64,000 nucleotides of DNA from contig CM059587.1 of the NCBI GenBank assembly GCA_030407085.1, positions 107,617,501 through 107,681,500 on the forward strand, given 5' to 3'. The notes beneath the pieces are model-generated. The model did no database searches, had not been told where the DNA came from, and saw nothing but the letters and a program-made list of their open reading frames with translations. Of this stretch, positions 1-12,400 are shown one piece after another. Each line of letters starts with the position of its first letter. Positions within the stretch are counted from its first letter, which is position 1. A program made the position numbers and the translations under genes. Source of the stretch: Trichopria drosophilae. Lineage: Eukaryota; Arthropoda; Insecta; Hymenoptera; Diapriidae.

Positions 1-330
1 GCACTCAATGGATGATAATTTCATGGCTCTGTCAATTAAAGCATAAATCATGCCTATTTTGTAAGACATGGGGTCTACAAATTCAAAATGGAGGTATCTA
101 TCAGACCACGTTGTTTTGTGGTACCTATCATATTTTAAACTTCCATCGTCTTGTATAAAAATGCTCGTGTCAAGGAAGTTTATTTTGTTATTGTTTTCTC
201 GTTCAATAGTAAATTTTAACCGATTTTGAGGGTATAAATTATTAAATTCGGATAAAAACTGGTCTTCTTTATCAGAGGGAATGCAGGTGAGGATGTCATC
301 AATATAACTATTAACTTGTATGAAATTCAT
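1..330 (-). pseudogene. Penelope-like element reverse transcriptase fragment, truncated by window edge
   Basis: Read on the minus strand, this stretch is an open frame resembling the catalytic half of a Penelope-like element (PLE) reverse transcriptase. A YIDD box (positions 295-306) replaces the usual YVDD. It is followed by ILTCIP, then KINFLDTSIF (family pattern LPFLDxxI), then a KTTWSDRYLHF segment (family KPTWSGRYLNF), then YKIGMIYALIDRAMKLS (family QKIGxIxxLVDRAIxLS). The frame stays open upstream to a stop near 373, but I see no clear PLE motif B upstream of YIDD, so the 5' side is truncated or diverged. The 3' part, which would hold the endonuclease, lies outside the window. It differs clearly in sequence from the PLE at 21598-24927, so it is a different family or an old copy. 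Its activity cannot be judged from a fragment. Confidence 0.8.
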
Positions 331-340
331 TGCCTTTGGG

Positions 341-3300
341 GGAAACTGGATATACCAATTAATGCTTAGAATTCATCATAGAATGTACCAACATTTATTC
401 AGAACTTTTCGTAAATATTTTTTTTAAATTGAAATAAAAAATTTCTTGAAATATCCTATAACAAAGTTATGTTCTGGATGAATTCAAAGAATATTTTGTT
501 AATTAGCATTTTTTAAAGGTGATATTTTTTAAGTTGAAACATCCAGTAATATTTCAGAAAAATGTGTATTGGGGACGCCATTTTAAGATAGTTAAAATGA
601 GAGAGTAAAATAAAATTTGTTCTTATGATTGAAATATTTTCTTCACTTTTCTTCGCAATTTAGATGGAATCCAAATATTCTAAAAGTTAGAAAACATTGA
701 TTCGATCGAATAAATATTTCTAAATTATTTTAGAACCAGAATTGAATTCCTGCTATTTGAACCTCAATTTTGACCATATAATCTTAAAGAGCTACCTCGA
801 AAATAGTCGATTATGCACCGTTAAATTTTTTTCAACTTTGATTTTGATGCAAAATATTTTATTGAAACGGCGCGGCGTTAATAGTTTACATTTCTACGCG
901 GAGAAAAAAATTCCCAGAATTTTTGTACGGAAATGTCCTGAAAAATTACCGTGCTGTCCCATAAACGCAGTGCATGTTGTTGGCAAAGTGAAATTTACAT
1001 TGCTATGTTGAATTTTTCCAAAGTAACATGTAAAATTTTGGATCAAGAGCACAATAAAAATTCCTGCGCCAAAATACAGCAAAAATTCCTGTGCCACAAT
1101 ACAGCAAAAATTCCTGTGCCATAATACTGTAGAATTTCCTGGGTCATAGCGTAGTAAACATTCTTGGCTCACAGTTCATTCCAAAATGGAAACAAATCAA
1201 ATGCAAACAGAAAATACATGAAAATTTTGCACACGATCTGGTTTATTGGGTATAGACGAAACAAATTGCAAGCCTACAAGTAATATCAGTAGTTCTTAAA
1301 ATCATAATAGCCTTATCGACATTTACTTTCAGCTGACAAGATATATCAATGTTTGTTGTATATTATTTATTCAACTTGAAAAAGTAATATTTATATTTTA
1401 TTAAAATTTAAAGCAATAGGAAAAGGACTGTTAATAACTGATTCACATATTCCTATCACCCTGTATAAATTGGCCAAACTTGTTCAAAAGAAATTACTAC
1501 AACGAGAACAAAAACAGTTAATCACCAAACTACTCGGTTAGGACCAGTTCAGACCCGTACGTCGGACTACTTGGCCGCCATATTGGTGCTCTTTTGTTTT
1601 CCCCGCAGTTGGACTCGGTAGAATTCGGATATGTTCGGAAACTTTCACCCGTTTTCAGGTGACTAACACGGTAATTTTTCAGGAAATTTTGTTCTCCCCG
1701 TCAATCGCAACAATTTTAGCTCTCGTGACGGTATATCATCTTCAGATACTAGTCTTAAACAATATTGTAAATATCACTATATCTTCAATTATATATATAT
1801 ATATACGCTGAAATATTTATAAGGTTGGGAGGCCAACTAAAACTGTAAAGAAATGAATATTCCTTTAAGATACCATCTTTGCTGTCGTGGTTGATATGGA
1901 TTATTTATTTCTAAAACATACGGGTATTGTTACAGCTCTCAGTTTCGATTAAACCACGGTAGAATTTATGTTATATGTAAAAATATAAAAAGTGTGTGTT
2001 AAAATATAAATAAATTAGATGCATTATGATTTTCAATCTTGTGCTTTACTTTTTGTGATAAGAAGTAGGTAGTAACTTTGTCCAAAGGATTTAATCTACA
2101 AAGATTACGGCGAGTTTCTAGATGAAGGTAAGTGATGATTCGTGGCACCAAATTTTACTGGGTATCAGTGTTCAAGAACTATTGCCACCAGTTTTCGATA
2201 CCTTTTCCGTTTTTACTTCGGCCTGCGTCACCATTTCAACAGGAATTATGGCAGTGAACTTAACTAAGACAAACTAAGGTTATCTAAAATTATTGATGAA
2301 AAATGAAAAAATTGTATATTATTCTGAATACTATTTTGGTCACCTTCTGTGCAACTCTGATCTCATGTAAATGTGAGTAAAATCTGGGCTAAGTTTCGTT
2401 TATATTGGTTAATATTGATGACCTTCAAATCTAATAGAATTTAATTAAAATTTATATTAAAAGCAGGCTTCACATCAACGTCAGATCAAATTTGATCGAA
2501 TTTGCTTAACGTTTATCAAAGCTGGTCCAACATAATCTCCAAAAACAGGATAACATTAGATTGATTTGTCATAAACCTCGTTTAATCAAGTTTGATTAAA
2601 ATTTATCAATAATTTTTTTTTAATTACAGCAGTTATTTACCCAACAATTCTGTAGGAAAAATAAGTGGAGCAACTAGTTTGAGTTGTAGACGACATATTG
2701 ATTTGCACCAATTAATCACCCTTACCAATTTATTGACTAGAACTCAGAGCAATAAAGGGGTGGTTGGTACAACGTTGATCTTTAATCGTTAAATTTAATC
2801 TTTAATAGTTAAGTTTAATTGAGCGTTAATCAAACAAAAGTTGTTTTATTTGATCCTATTCGATTGTAAAGCTCATCAAATCCTCATCGTTCTTCAAGGA
2901 CATTCATACATAAACAGAAGAAGTGAGTTTTAAAGTACAGAAGACTCCAGCAGTTTTTATGATATTAAAACATAGCAGCTTGCAAGCTTGCAACAGTTTA
3001 CATTCCATCAATATTACTTTCTAAAAAATATGTACACTATAGAATAACAATTTAGAAGTATCCATGTTTCATTTAAAGGTTTTTAGAAAAATTGAGTAGA
3101 TAGGGATAGTCATCATATTTTGGAATAGGTAATTGATGAAAAAGTCAGCTCTATATAGTAACTACTTACTATTAATAACTGACTGGAACGTATTTATTAA
3201 AATTGCTGTTCATCTCTTCGATTGTAGTTTTCAAACAAAACATTCACTTGCAGAAGTAAGTAAATAATTCCAAATTTTATTGCTGATTTGTCATGCAGAT

Positions 3301-4559
3301 GACGAGGAAAAGAAAGAAAAGGTATTGAATAGAACAGTAAATCGATTTGGAAAAGTATATGAAATTTTATAACACAATGGCTGAACGAATCCTTTAGTTT
3401 TCTTTAAAGAAACAATCAAACAAGTTTTACAAATTAATTGTATTTCGTTACACACTTTCGCGCGTACATTAAATTTATCATTTAATACGAATATCAAATA
3501 AAACAATCGACCCTTTTGAAACGTCGCTGACAATTAATTTTAATAGCATTGTAGTCCCTCGAGAGTATATTGAAATGCTTGTTACGACACAACCTCGAGC
3601 ACATAATGCCTACATCACGGAGGCTTCGAAAACCGTGAAAATCGGATAACAGCATCCAACCCATTTTACTTTCGGTGTATTATGTATCTACAGGTAGCGC
3701 GTATTAAGCCTATATTATAATTATCCCACAGCTGCGAATTCGAATTCAAATTTCGTACTCTGGTATTTGCGAAACGCACAGGTCCAATATTTTACTTCCA
3801 CCTCATGATTTCTCTCCGTGTAAACGCCGAAGAGCAAAATAAACGACAGAGGAACTAAAAAATACGAGCACGAAGGGGTTGCGCATAAATACACGGTATC
3901 GCTTACTCGCGGGGATTCCCCGGGGTGGAAAGGTGTTCACCCCGAAATCGAACCAATATTTATGTAACAAAGTCATCTCGCTAGGTTATATGAAAGTCTT
4001 CCCATCTCTCTTTCCCGATTCCTTCTCTTGAAAGATAAACAACATTGGAAAAAAGCAAAGCTGAGAGTGAAATAGCTGCCCAAGGACTGGATGGAAGGAG
4101 CGCGAGAGAATAAGGCGAAGAAGGGAAAGTATAGAAATGAGGGTCATTGAGAAAAACTATATTGTACCGAGGGTTGGCGTCACAATGGCTCTAAATGAAA
4201 TTTAAAGTGTCATCTCTCAGATAAACCGGAATTAAGGGAGGGAGGCCCATTCAGAAACATGGAAAACAAAAAACGATTTTCGTTTGTTAGTTTTGTTATC
4301 CGAAAGCTGCGGGCATGAATGACGCCAGATAAATTATTTGAAAATACAGATGAATTACTGCAAACTAACCTCTCTGGGGTATTTTTGGGTGGCTTTAAGG
4401 TATTTTATTCCGAGCGAATATTTGTATTGAATACGGCTAAACACCAATTATATGTACAGATATCGGATTATTGTATTTGATCGTGTTTGATGATATATGC
4501 AAATAAGAATTCTAGATAGTTATATTAGATGGTATAAACAAATCATGGGGACAATATAT
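341..4559. other. Gene-poor AT-rich stretch
   Basis: No ORF here shows a recognisable domain. The stretch holds a short TA microsatellite near 1790-1805, a low-confidence exon-like segment ending in a consensus splice donor at 2127/2128, and a CpG-bearing patch at about 3540-3960. Nothing else can be assigned. Confidence 0.5.
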
Positions 4560-5050
4560 TTCAACATTGTTTTTAGATACCAGTGACAGAAACAGATGAC
4601 AGAAATACCAACATTTTTCAGAAACATTAACCTGTGATAAAATATCACAACATGTCTGAAACATTAACAGATAACAAAAATATCTGAACATTTTAAATAC
4701 ATCCGCAGATAACAAAAAAATTTAAGAATATTAACACAGGACAAAAACATTAAAAGATGTCTGTAACGTCATTGACGGATGGTAATCTGCAACGTTACCA
4801 GATGGCAAAAATATCAAAAGATTATAGCATTATCCGATGAGAAAAATATAAAAAATTGTATGTAACATCATTAACAGATAATAAAACATCAAACGATGTC
4901 TGTAACACTACCAGAGGATGCAAACAGAAAAAAAATGGCTGTAACATTAGCACATGACGAAAGCATAAAAAGATATAATTTGTAACACTAACAGATGACA
5001 ACAAAAATCAGAAACATGATATAGAACAAAAACATTAACAGATGACCTGA
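4560..5050. repeat. Degenerate minisatellite, AACATTAACAGATGACAAAA-type units
   Basis: About a dozen imperfect units follow one another. They share the sub-motifs AACATTAACAGAT, GACAAAAACAT and AAAGATGTCTGTAAC in the same order, with a spacing of roughly 40-50 bp. The units are strongly diverged, so this is an old tandem array. Short open frames across it on the minus strand are by-products of the repeat. Related units reappear at 5620-5730. Confidence 0.65.
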
Positions 5051-5241
5051 CCATGACCTGAAGATTCAACACACACATCCACATGCACACACACAGACAC
5101 CTGTTCATTACAAAAGTTTTCAACAAAACATATTTATATATTTCAACATATCATATTATTTATAATTTAATATTGTGCGCTATTCCTGGCAAATAATGTA
5201 TTTTATTAGTATTAATATATTTGATTCATGTATGCAGGTGC

Positions 5242-5300
5242 CGATTGATTAAGTTAGGGTAGGTCAGGTTAAGTCAGATTAGGTTATTTTTGTTATCAGT
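5242..5300. repeat. Degenerate TTAGG-like patch
   Basis: The stretch contains GTTAGGGTAGGTCAGGTTAA and then GATTAGGTTA, degenerate copies of the insect telomere-type unit TTAGG. Such interstitial patches are common in insect genomes. This one sits between two parts of the minisatellite. Confidence 0.45.
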
Positions 5301-5619
5301 GTTTTGTGTTATTATGACATGTTCACGTGGCGAAGAGTTTTTTTCTACTGGACCGCCGTTTGTGGAATTCTTGTGACGAAACGTGTTGAAAAGTGCGATG
5401 GGAGTATAGCAAACCTAACACCACCGAATCCTATGACGAGGTTAATTACGGTTGTGGTGAGATTATCAACTTTAAGTCAAGCATATTTAACCTTACTGTA
5501 AAGTTTGGCACTGTGATGGTGTTTCATAATGTGCGCTAATTATGATGACGTATTTTTATATTTATGTTGAAGTTATCTAACCATGAGAGGAATAATCAAC
5601 GTAGTTCATTCATGGGTGC

Positions 5620-5730
5620 CAGAAACATGACAAGACGTAAAAAAGATTAAAGGATGTCAGAAACGTGACAAGATATCAGAAACATCAAAGGATGTCTTAA
5701 ACATCAACGGATGCGAGAAAATCAGAAGAT
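5620..5730. repeat. Second block of the degenerate minisatellite
   Basis: Units such as AGAAACATGACAAGA, AAAGGATGTCAGAAACGTG and CATCAACGGATGCGAGAAAA resemble the block at 4560-5050. This suggests one array that was split by the intervening ~570 bp or grew in two places. Confidence 0.5.
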
Positions 5731-8700
5731 ATCTTAAAAATTAGTATTGATCAATTGTTTATCAAGGGTTGAAGAAAAATCAATAAAGGATGAAAGTATA
5801 GATCATTCAGATCTTAAACATTTACTTCGTAAATGGTCCACGTGGATTTCGTGCGAATCGCAATGCACTGAATGCCTGACAGATAAAAAAAAAAGCAAGT
5901 CCGTCTTTGCGAATCGACTGTTTTACAAACATATCCAAAATTACATTACGAATTGAGAGGGATTGAAAGTATGACACGTGCATAAGAAATCACGAATTCT
6001 GATGCATTAATTTATTTCAATAGTTAATAATATGAGTATTTGACTGCATCCAGTCAAGAACGAGACGTCATTCCATAATCGCATATACAAAAGTTTCAGG
6101 CAATTAAATTTAAGGGCAGGTAGTTAATCACTTTCCATTTGAAATCTATTCGTCAAAAGGATGGAACAATAAAAAATATTCCCTTCGTCATTCCAATTAC
6201 GACCTTCTATTCGCGTTACATCTGCGAACCGTAATTAGAAATTAAAGTCCAACAATGGTCCAGCGGAGCACAACGTCATAAAGTACTTTCCATTGAAGCT
6301 GCTGCATATAGTTTTATCTATAGTTACAATTACCTGTAACGCAGACTCATTCACCAAAAAGAAGGTTCAAAAGACCGAAGCGGCGAACCTTCTCTTCAGG
6401 GCGGGAGGAGATCGAAGCCACTCGCCGTGGTACGATCCGATGAAGGGAGGAGCGTAGAAGGAGAAAATCAAAGGTGGGAGATCCGGTGGGAGTGCAGAGA
6501 AAGGGGCAGTGAAAGAGGAACAGAGAAGGCGGGAAACGAATAGAGAAGAGGGAGTGACGAGAGGAAACAGGAGGGAAAGAGGGATCGTAGGAGAATGCCA
6601 GAAGAAGACAGGACATTTGAGAAAGATGGAGTATGTAACGAAAGAAACGATTGATTCTTGGTCTCTTTTGTCGATGTGCTTTTTACATATGGGATAGGAA
6701 ACCCACGAAACACAAACGTTCTCGATAGTTTTTTTCATTAAAAAACAAAATATTTTATTTCTATTGTTAATTATTATGGTTTTATTAAGTATACAGGCAA
6801 TCAGCATAAAACGTAGTCTTTTCCACAGCCGTTTAGATTTATATTTCCTAAAAGATCCATAATTGGAGACTGCTTAATTGTGATAGTATGAATTGAAGCT
6901 CGTTTTAAATATTAATACACTTTGTAATAATTGTTCATCCGCCAGATATCGACAGCAGATAATAAAATATTACTACAAACCTATTCTGTCCAACATGATT
7001 CAATCTTTGAGTGAGGTTATGAAGTGTGTCGTTAACTTTATATAGTATATGAATGGATGCACTATAATAGCAGATTCTCGCAAGTGGTGGAAAATTGTAG
7101 CCATTTATATATAAAGGAACTAAGAAAAATGAAGCCTATATATTAAGTTATTTATTATTCGCGTAGGCGATTATCAATATAAAATACAGTATCATGTCTG
7201 CAAATAGTACTATCAAAAAGGCAATATTTGCTGAAATTCATAAAGAAAAGATAACTCGAAAGACAATTTAAAGAACATAGACATTTGTGTGTATTATATA
7301 ACCCATTCTTTCAAAATAACGAAATATATATCCCATTACTTCCTCTGACTCCCCCACACACCCATATTTTCATTTATGTTCATCACGAGCGTACATTCGT
7401 ACCAGTCATATGTTTTACGCTTATCTTATCTTCATATATTATGCTAAGTTCTTTCCTTCTCCCCCTCTGCATAAATGACGTTTGGGGTCACCCCCACGGA
7501 ATATTCGGCAAGGATCGACGAACCTCGAAACGGTTCGATTATGCATACACTAGCGATCGACATAAACGCAAAGTGGGGGTACTGAACGGATATAACTTAG
7601 GACAGAGTCTTCAATATTTGCCGATCCTTAACGAACATTCTGTTGGAGTTCCCCGAAACGCAGAGAAGTGACGCAGGCGGAGGGGGAGGGGTGGACTGGT
7701 ATAACTTTAGTTAGGAGGGTTACTTCTTATTACATAAATGTCAGTCCTAACCATTTCGTTAGCAAATGAACCATTTTTACGAATGATATGATATAAAGCT
7801 AAATAATTAGATGTATCTGCCGTATATATAACTGTCTAAGATGGTAAAATAAACAGATTTTCTAGTTATGATACATTTTGTCCAAGGTGAAATTAAAAAA
7901 GCAAGCAGGGCAATAATGAGTCACTTTTCTTCTTCGGTGCACATTTCATCGTATTTCACGTGGGTGTTCGGCTTTCGCACATATACCACGACATATATCT
8001 GAGTAGCCAAGGCTTCGCTGTAGCACATGCACTTTCCTGTATATTCGAAACTGTGACGTGTGTCGCGTATTGTTTTCAGCTCGGCGCGAACTTCCGTCCC
8101 CTGGCGAGAGTCGATAGCAATAATAACGGACACTCGTACAGACGACGAGTAATTGTATTTACTCAGAGGACTGGTGCAGTACTCATCCGGTAGTGCAACA
8201 AAGTGAACGTGGCACACGGTATGATGAAACCTACTGCATAAAAAAGAAGGCACGTGTGTTCACACTTGCTTTCATCGAAATTGGAAGTCCAGTCCCTCGA
8301 AATTTGAATTAATAAGAATCCAGATACTGAATAAAAGGAATTTACTAATTGGCATGTAATATCTGATTGGAGAGCAGGATAACTGTTTTAAATTAGTTAG
8401 AAAATTGTGACTTACGAATTATAGAATTTGATGGTTTTTACTAGTATTAGATAAATGTAACAAATAAAAAAAATTTAAGTTAATAGGAAAGTGGAAATAC
8501 ATTATTTATAGTCATCAAGAGATGAAATGTAAGTAATCAGTAATAGTGTTCTTGAAATGACCATCAGGCGGGACACAAGCACCTTTTAACATGTTGATTA
8601 GATTCGACTAATCACGAACTTCCATTTGTTTAGTACCGTTAGATTTAGAGTTAAGTAGTAAACTAGTCGATGTAGCAGGTTATATAGACTATAGACAAAA

Positions 8701-8864
8701 TGCGTTTATTTGTACATATGCAATAATCTACATACATAACTACATCAATGTTTATATTTTAATTTATTAATCGACCGTAAATTTAAACACCATGTACAAG
8801 CATGCTGTAATTTTACAATTCACCTAGGGATGCTTCCTTTTAAAATCTTTTTTTAATATTAACA
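5731..8864. other. Gene-poor stretch with a purine-rich tract
   Basis: The plus strand is strongly purine-rich (GA-dominated) at about 6370-6640, which produces overlapping Ser/Pro/Leu-rich open frames on the minus strand without recognisable domains. CpG-bearing patches at about 7490-7690 and 7930-8230 are less AT-biased than their surroundings. No gene is supported. Confidence 0.45.
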
Positions 8865-9030
8865 ATCTCGATGAGATCTAGTCGAGTTTCAAGATCTCGA
8901 TTAGAGAGACCTAGAATACACCTTCGAGAATCCCGAAATTTCGAGATCGCGATATACATATATTTCAGGATTTTTCGAGATCAAGATCAAGATTGATGAA
9001 TTCTCGTCTTGTCTCGTGCGCATCTCTGAT
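8865..9030. repeat. TCTCGA/CGAGAT-rich degenerate repeat
   Basis: The motifs TCTCGA, CGAGAT and their near-variants occur about ten times in 165 bp on both strands (for example AGATCTCGATTAGAG, TTTCGAGATCGCGAT and TTTTCGAGATCAAGAT). This is far above background in AT-rich DNA. It resembles a short interspersed low-complexity repeat and has no coding potential. Confidence 0.5.
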
Positions 9031-9109
9031 TTGTTGGAGATATTCATAGAAATATCTATTTTTTAGATATGAAGCATTTGATTTGAATGAAAACGAAAAC
9101 ATTGCAAGG

Positions 9110-9471
9110 AATAGTATTTTTCGATACTAGTGCGTAAAATCGTATTTTATATATATATAAAAACGCACTAGTATCGAAAAATACTATTTCGATATACTAT
9201 GTGTAAAATACGATTTCACGCACTACTGCTGACCGGGGCTCTCTCGTGCTGCCCGGCTGCGCCGGGCACTCGTGCGCCGCGGTCATCACACGTACGTAAC
9301 ATCGTATTTGACCCACCAAAAACGGCGCACAAATTTTACACATAGTATATCGAAAAATATCGTTCGACAAGCGTGCGTAAGAATTCGATTTTACACACCG
9401 GCCTATCTAATCGCATGTTAAAAGCGGTGTGTAAAATCGTATTTTATGCACTAGTATCGAAAAATACTATT
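9110..9471. mobile_element. Multi-level palindromic MITE-like element with GC-rich core
   Basis: The ends are inverted: AATAGTATTTTTCGATACTA at 9110 and its reverse complement ending at 9471. The match continues through TAGTGC and an AAAATCGTATTTTA-type segment. A further inverted copy of the same terminus lies at 9163-9188, so 9110-9188 alone forms a hairpin of about 26 bp. A second inner pair, TTTCGATATACTATGTGTAA (9187) against its reverse complement (ending 9356), nests inside. The centre (about 9228-9285) is a GC-rich, CpG-rich block with its own hairpin (GCCCGGCTGCGCCGGGC). It has no ORF, and no target-site duplication is obvious. Most likely it is a non-autonomous DNA transposon. Confidence 0.7.
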
Positions 9472-12400
9472 ATTTATGATATCGGTTTAAATAATGCAAT
9501 AATAATATTTCATAATACGGTCATACTGATGTTCGAGTTCAATAATTGAACTGATCAATATAATAACCTATTTTAATTTGTAAATAAATTATAACAAATG
9601 CTTCTATCATGGTGACTTATGGAAAAACCGAAATCAATCAGAACTGTTTAAAAATCTTAATTATAATTTGCTATGCGTCTAAGTAAGCAAAAGTGTAACT
9701 AATAGAACCTAATAATTAATATATTTGTTACCCTCTCGGGGGGAAACATGTGGTTTTTCGCCCGAAATCGGAGTACAAAACCAGATTCTGTGCTCTCAAT
9801 AATTACAAGGCTGAGATAGGAGTTCGCCGCTTAATCCAGTTTAAAATTTTTTTGAATTAATTTGAATTTTATACCCGGTCGGCGAAAAATATTGTTCGTA
9901 TGACGAGCGCAATCTTTTACACCTGGTAGAGTAAAACTTTATTTTACTCCTTTAATATAAAAAGCACTATATTGTATAGGGAGCGTGAAAGATGTTAAAT
10001 AAGAGTACTTTCAAGAAAAATCACATTTCACAGCTCATCAATTATTCATAGCTATCTAATTATTACGTTATAACCAGTTTATAACTTGCATAACAAAAAT
10101 TAAATATTTGCAATCATAAGTATTAAGAGATAAGAATAGTTATGAATAATTAATATTTCATGTTCATGTATTTAAAACTCTTCATTCGACAATAGAAATT
10201 TCCTTCTTAATAGTTACTTGTATACAAAACCCAAAATCTGATTATATTTCGTAAGAACTATAGAACAATTTTATTTTTTATTTACCTCGAGTTATACATG
10301 AAGGAAACTTATTCAAATCTGATCAGGTCTTGATCGAATTAAACATTACATTACTAATCACGTCCTAAAATAAACTGAGGCATTCTGATGGGGTCCGTCA
10401 AAAATGTGCACTACGTTGTAATAAATTATTTTATGGGTAATAAAATAAGAAAACGTTTTATTATACAGTCAAAGATGTTTGAAAAGTTTTGATGGTTGTA
10501 TTAGATATACTGAAGTGTAATTAAAACGGACTGTAATAATTTAAATGTCTATCAATATCTTAACACTGAAAGAATATTCAAGGAATAACAAACATTTTAA
10601 TTTGAAAGACAGCCTTATTATTTTGAGTTTCATGAAAACTATAGGATTTTGTGTTTATATGCCATGACACGTTTTTTGGTGCCTGTCTGTCGACTGTCTG
10701 TATACAAAACACCAATGATAATAAGCCGCTGAAAAGACTTTTGAAATGAACCATCATCTACTAAGAAGGGTTGGGTTTTTGTGAATTAAATACTGATTTG
10801 AATATGCGAACAAACAGACGGCCGGCAGAAGTCCAGTATTACTGACATCTGTTATTTTAAAATTCCTATGCATGGAAAACTTTAAAAGTTATCCGCTGCT
10901 ATTGCATCAGTAGCGCATTCATTAAATAACAAAAGAACAAAGAGCCCGTCGTATTTTGTTAACATTGCACTAGGGTAATGTTCCGTAATGAAGTATTATT
11001 GCATGATTATTTGCATCGATTCTTATTTTTTCCACGGACTTTATTGTTGAACTAAATTTTTAAAATACATAAAACGTAATTGTGATTACGAAAATGTAAT
11101 TAAATGATTGATTTTTATATGGAAACTTTGTTAAGATTCAGTCGTAGGAAGTTGTTCTTTATTCTTAGTATAAAATAAACAGAATTTATAATAATTCTAA
11201 CTTGAGATATGAATGTTTTTACTATTTATAAGATGAGCATACACTGAACTAAGTTTGAAAGACGTATTAGAGATATCAATGCAGTTTTGTATATATTAGT
11301 ATCTAACTAGGTTTGTAAGGAATAATGTGAATCCATATCGGATCTCAATGTGCATTTGAATAAATTTCATTTTAATTATCTATAAAGATATATTTCCCCC
11401 ATATTTACATTTAATATCAATAAACATAGAATTATATAATCGAAAAAAGATTCAATGTTACTTCATTTAGATATTTCACAAATTCATTAGTTATTTTACT
11501 CGGTTTCAGAATTTGAAATAGTAAAAGAGGTGAAAAAGGTAATATTAATGTTGTCAACAAATCTTTAATAAATTTGTGTGTTTTATTGGATCAGGTTACC
11601 CATAAGGCTTTCTGCTATACTAATTGAAATTTAAATTCCCTCGGTTTTTTTAATATATATTCTACTGGTGGCGCTACTATAAGTTTTAAAATTATATCGA
11701 ATCAAACAGGTTGCACTGAACATAACCTAGAATCCGTGTCGAGACACACTTTGAAGTTTTTAAAATTTAAAGTTTTTAAAAACGTAATAAATTTTACGTA
11801 TTTTATTTGAGCGAATGATAGACAATCCCTGAAATGAATACTAACTTTTATGTCTAAAATATAAACAAGATATCGAATATAAAAGTTTTATTTGATGTTA
11901 TATCGGCACATTAATGATCCATATTGGATATTATTTGCTACAACTTAAACGCATTCGTAAGCTGCATTATGAACGAAATGGTAATTATGTACTATTTGCG
12001 AAATATAAGCCAGTGATAATCACAACCCTACCTAGTGGTAGAACGAGTAACTACGATACGCTTTTTGACCAATACGAATACTGAAATAATTCAACTCTTT
12101 CTAATAATTAGAATAAATGGACATTATTTGACAAATTCTTTATTCCCTAGTAAAGTGGCCACTATTTCTATGAATAGAAATTCAAATAATATTTCTACGA
12201 AATTCTGTAAATTCCTCTTCCATCTCCTTTTTTCTGCAATTTGGTTTGTTACAATAAACTTTAAACCGTTTGCCGTACGTAAATACCGTTAAATGTAGGT
12301 TCAAAACTAATTTCTTCTCATAATAATGAAAAATTAAAAAGATTTATTGAACATTCAGCGTCAATTCGTATGATGTTCTTTAATATAATTATCGATCCTT

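Noticed and set aside
6347..6807. Overlapping minus-strand frames of 81-146 codons
   Set aside because: They arise from a purine-rich tract; composition is Ser/Pro/Leu/Phe-rich, all frames are open and no domain is visible.
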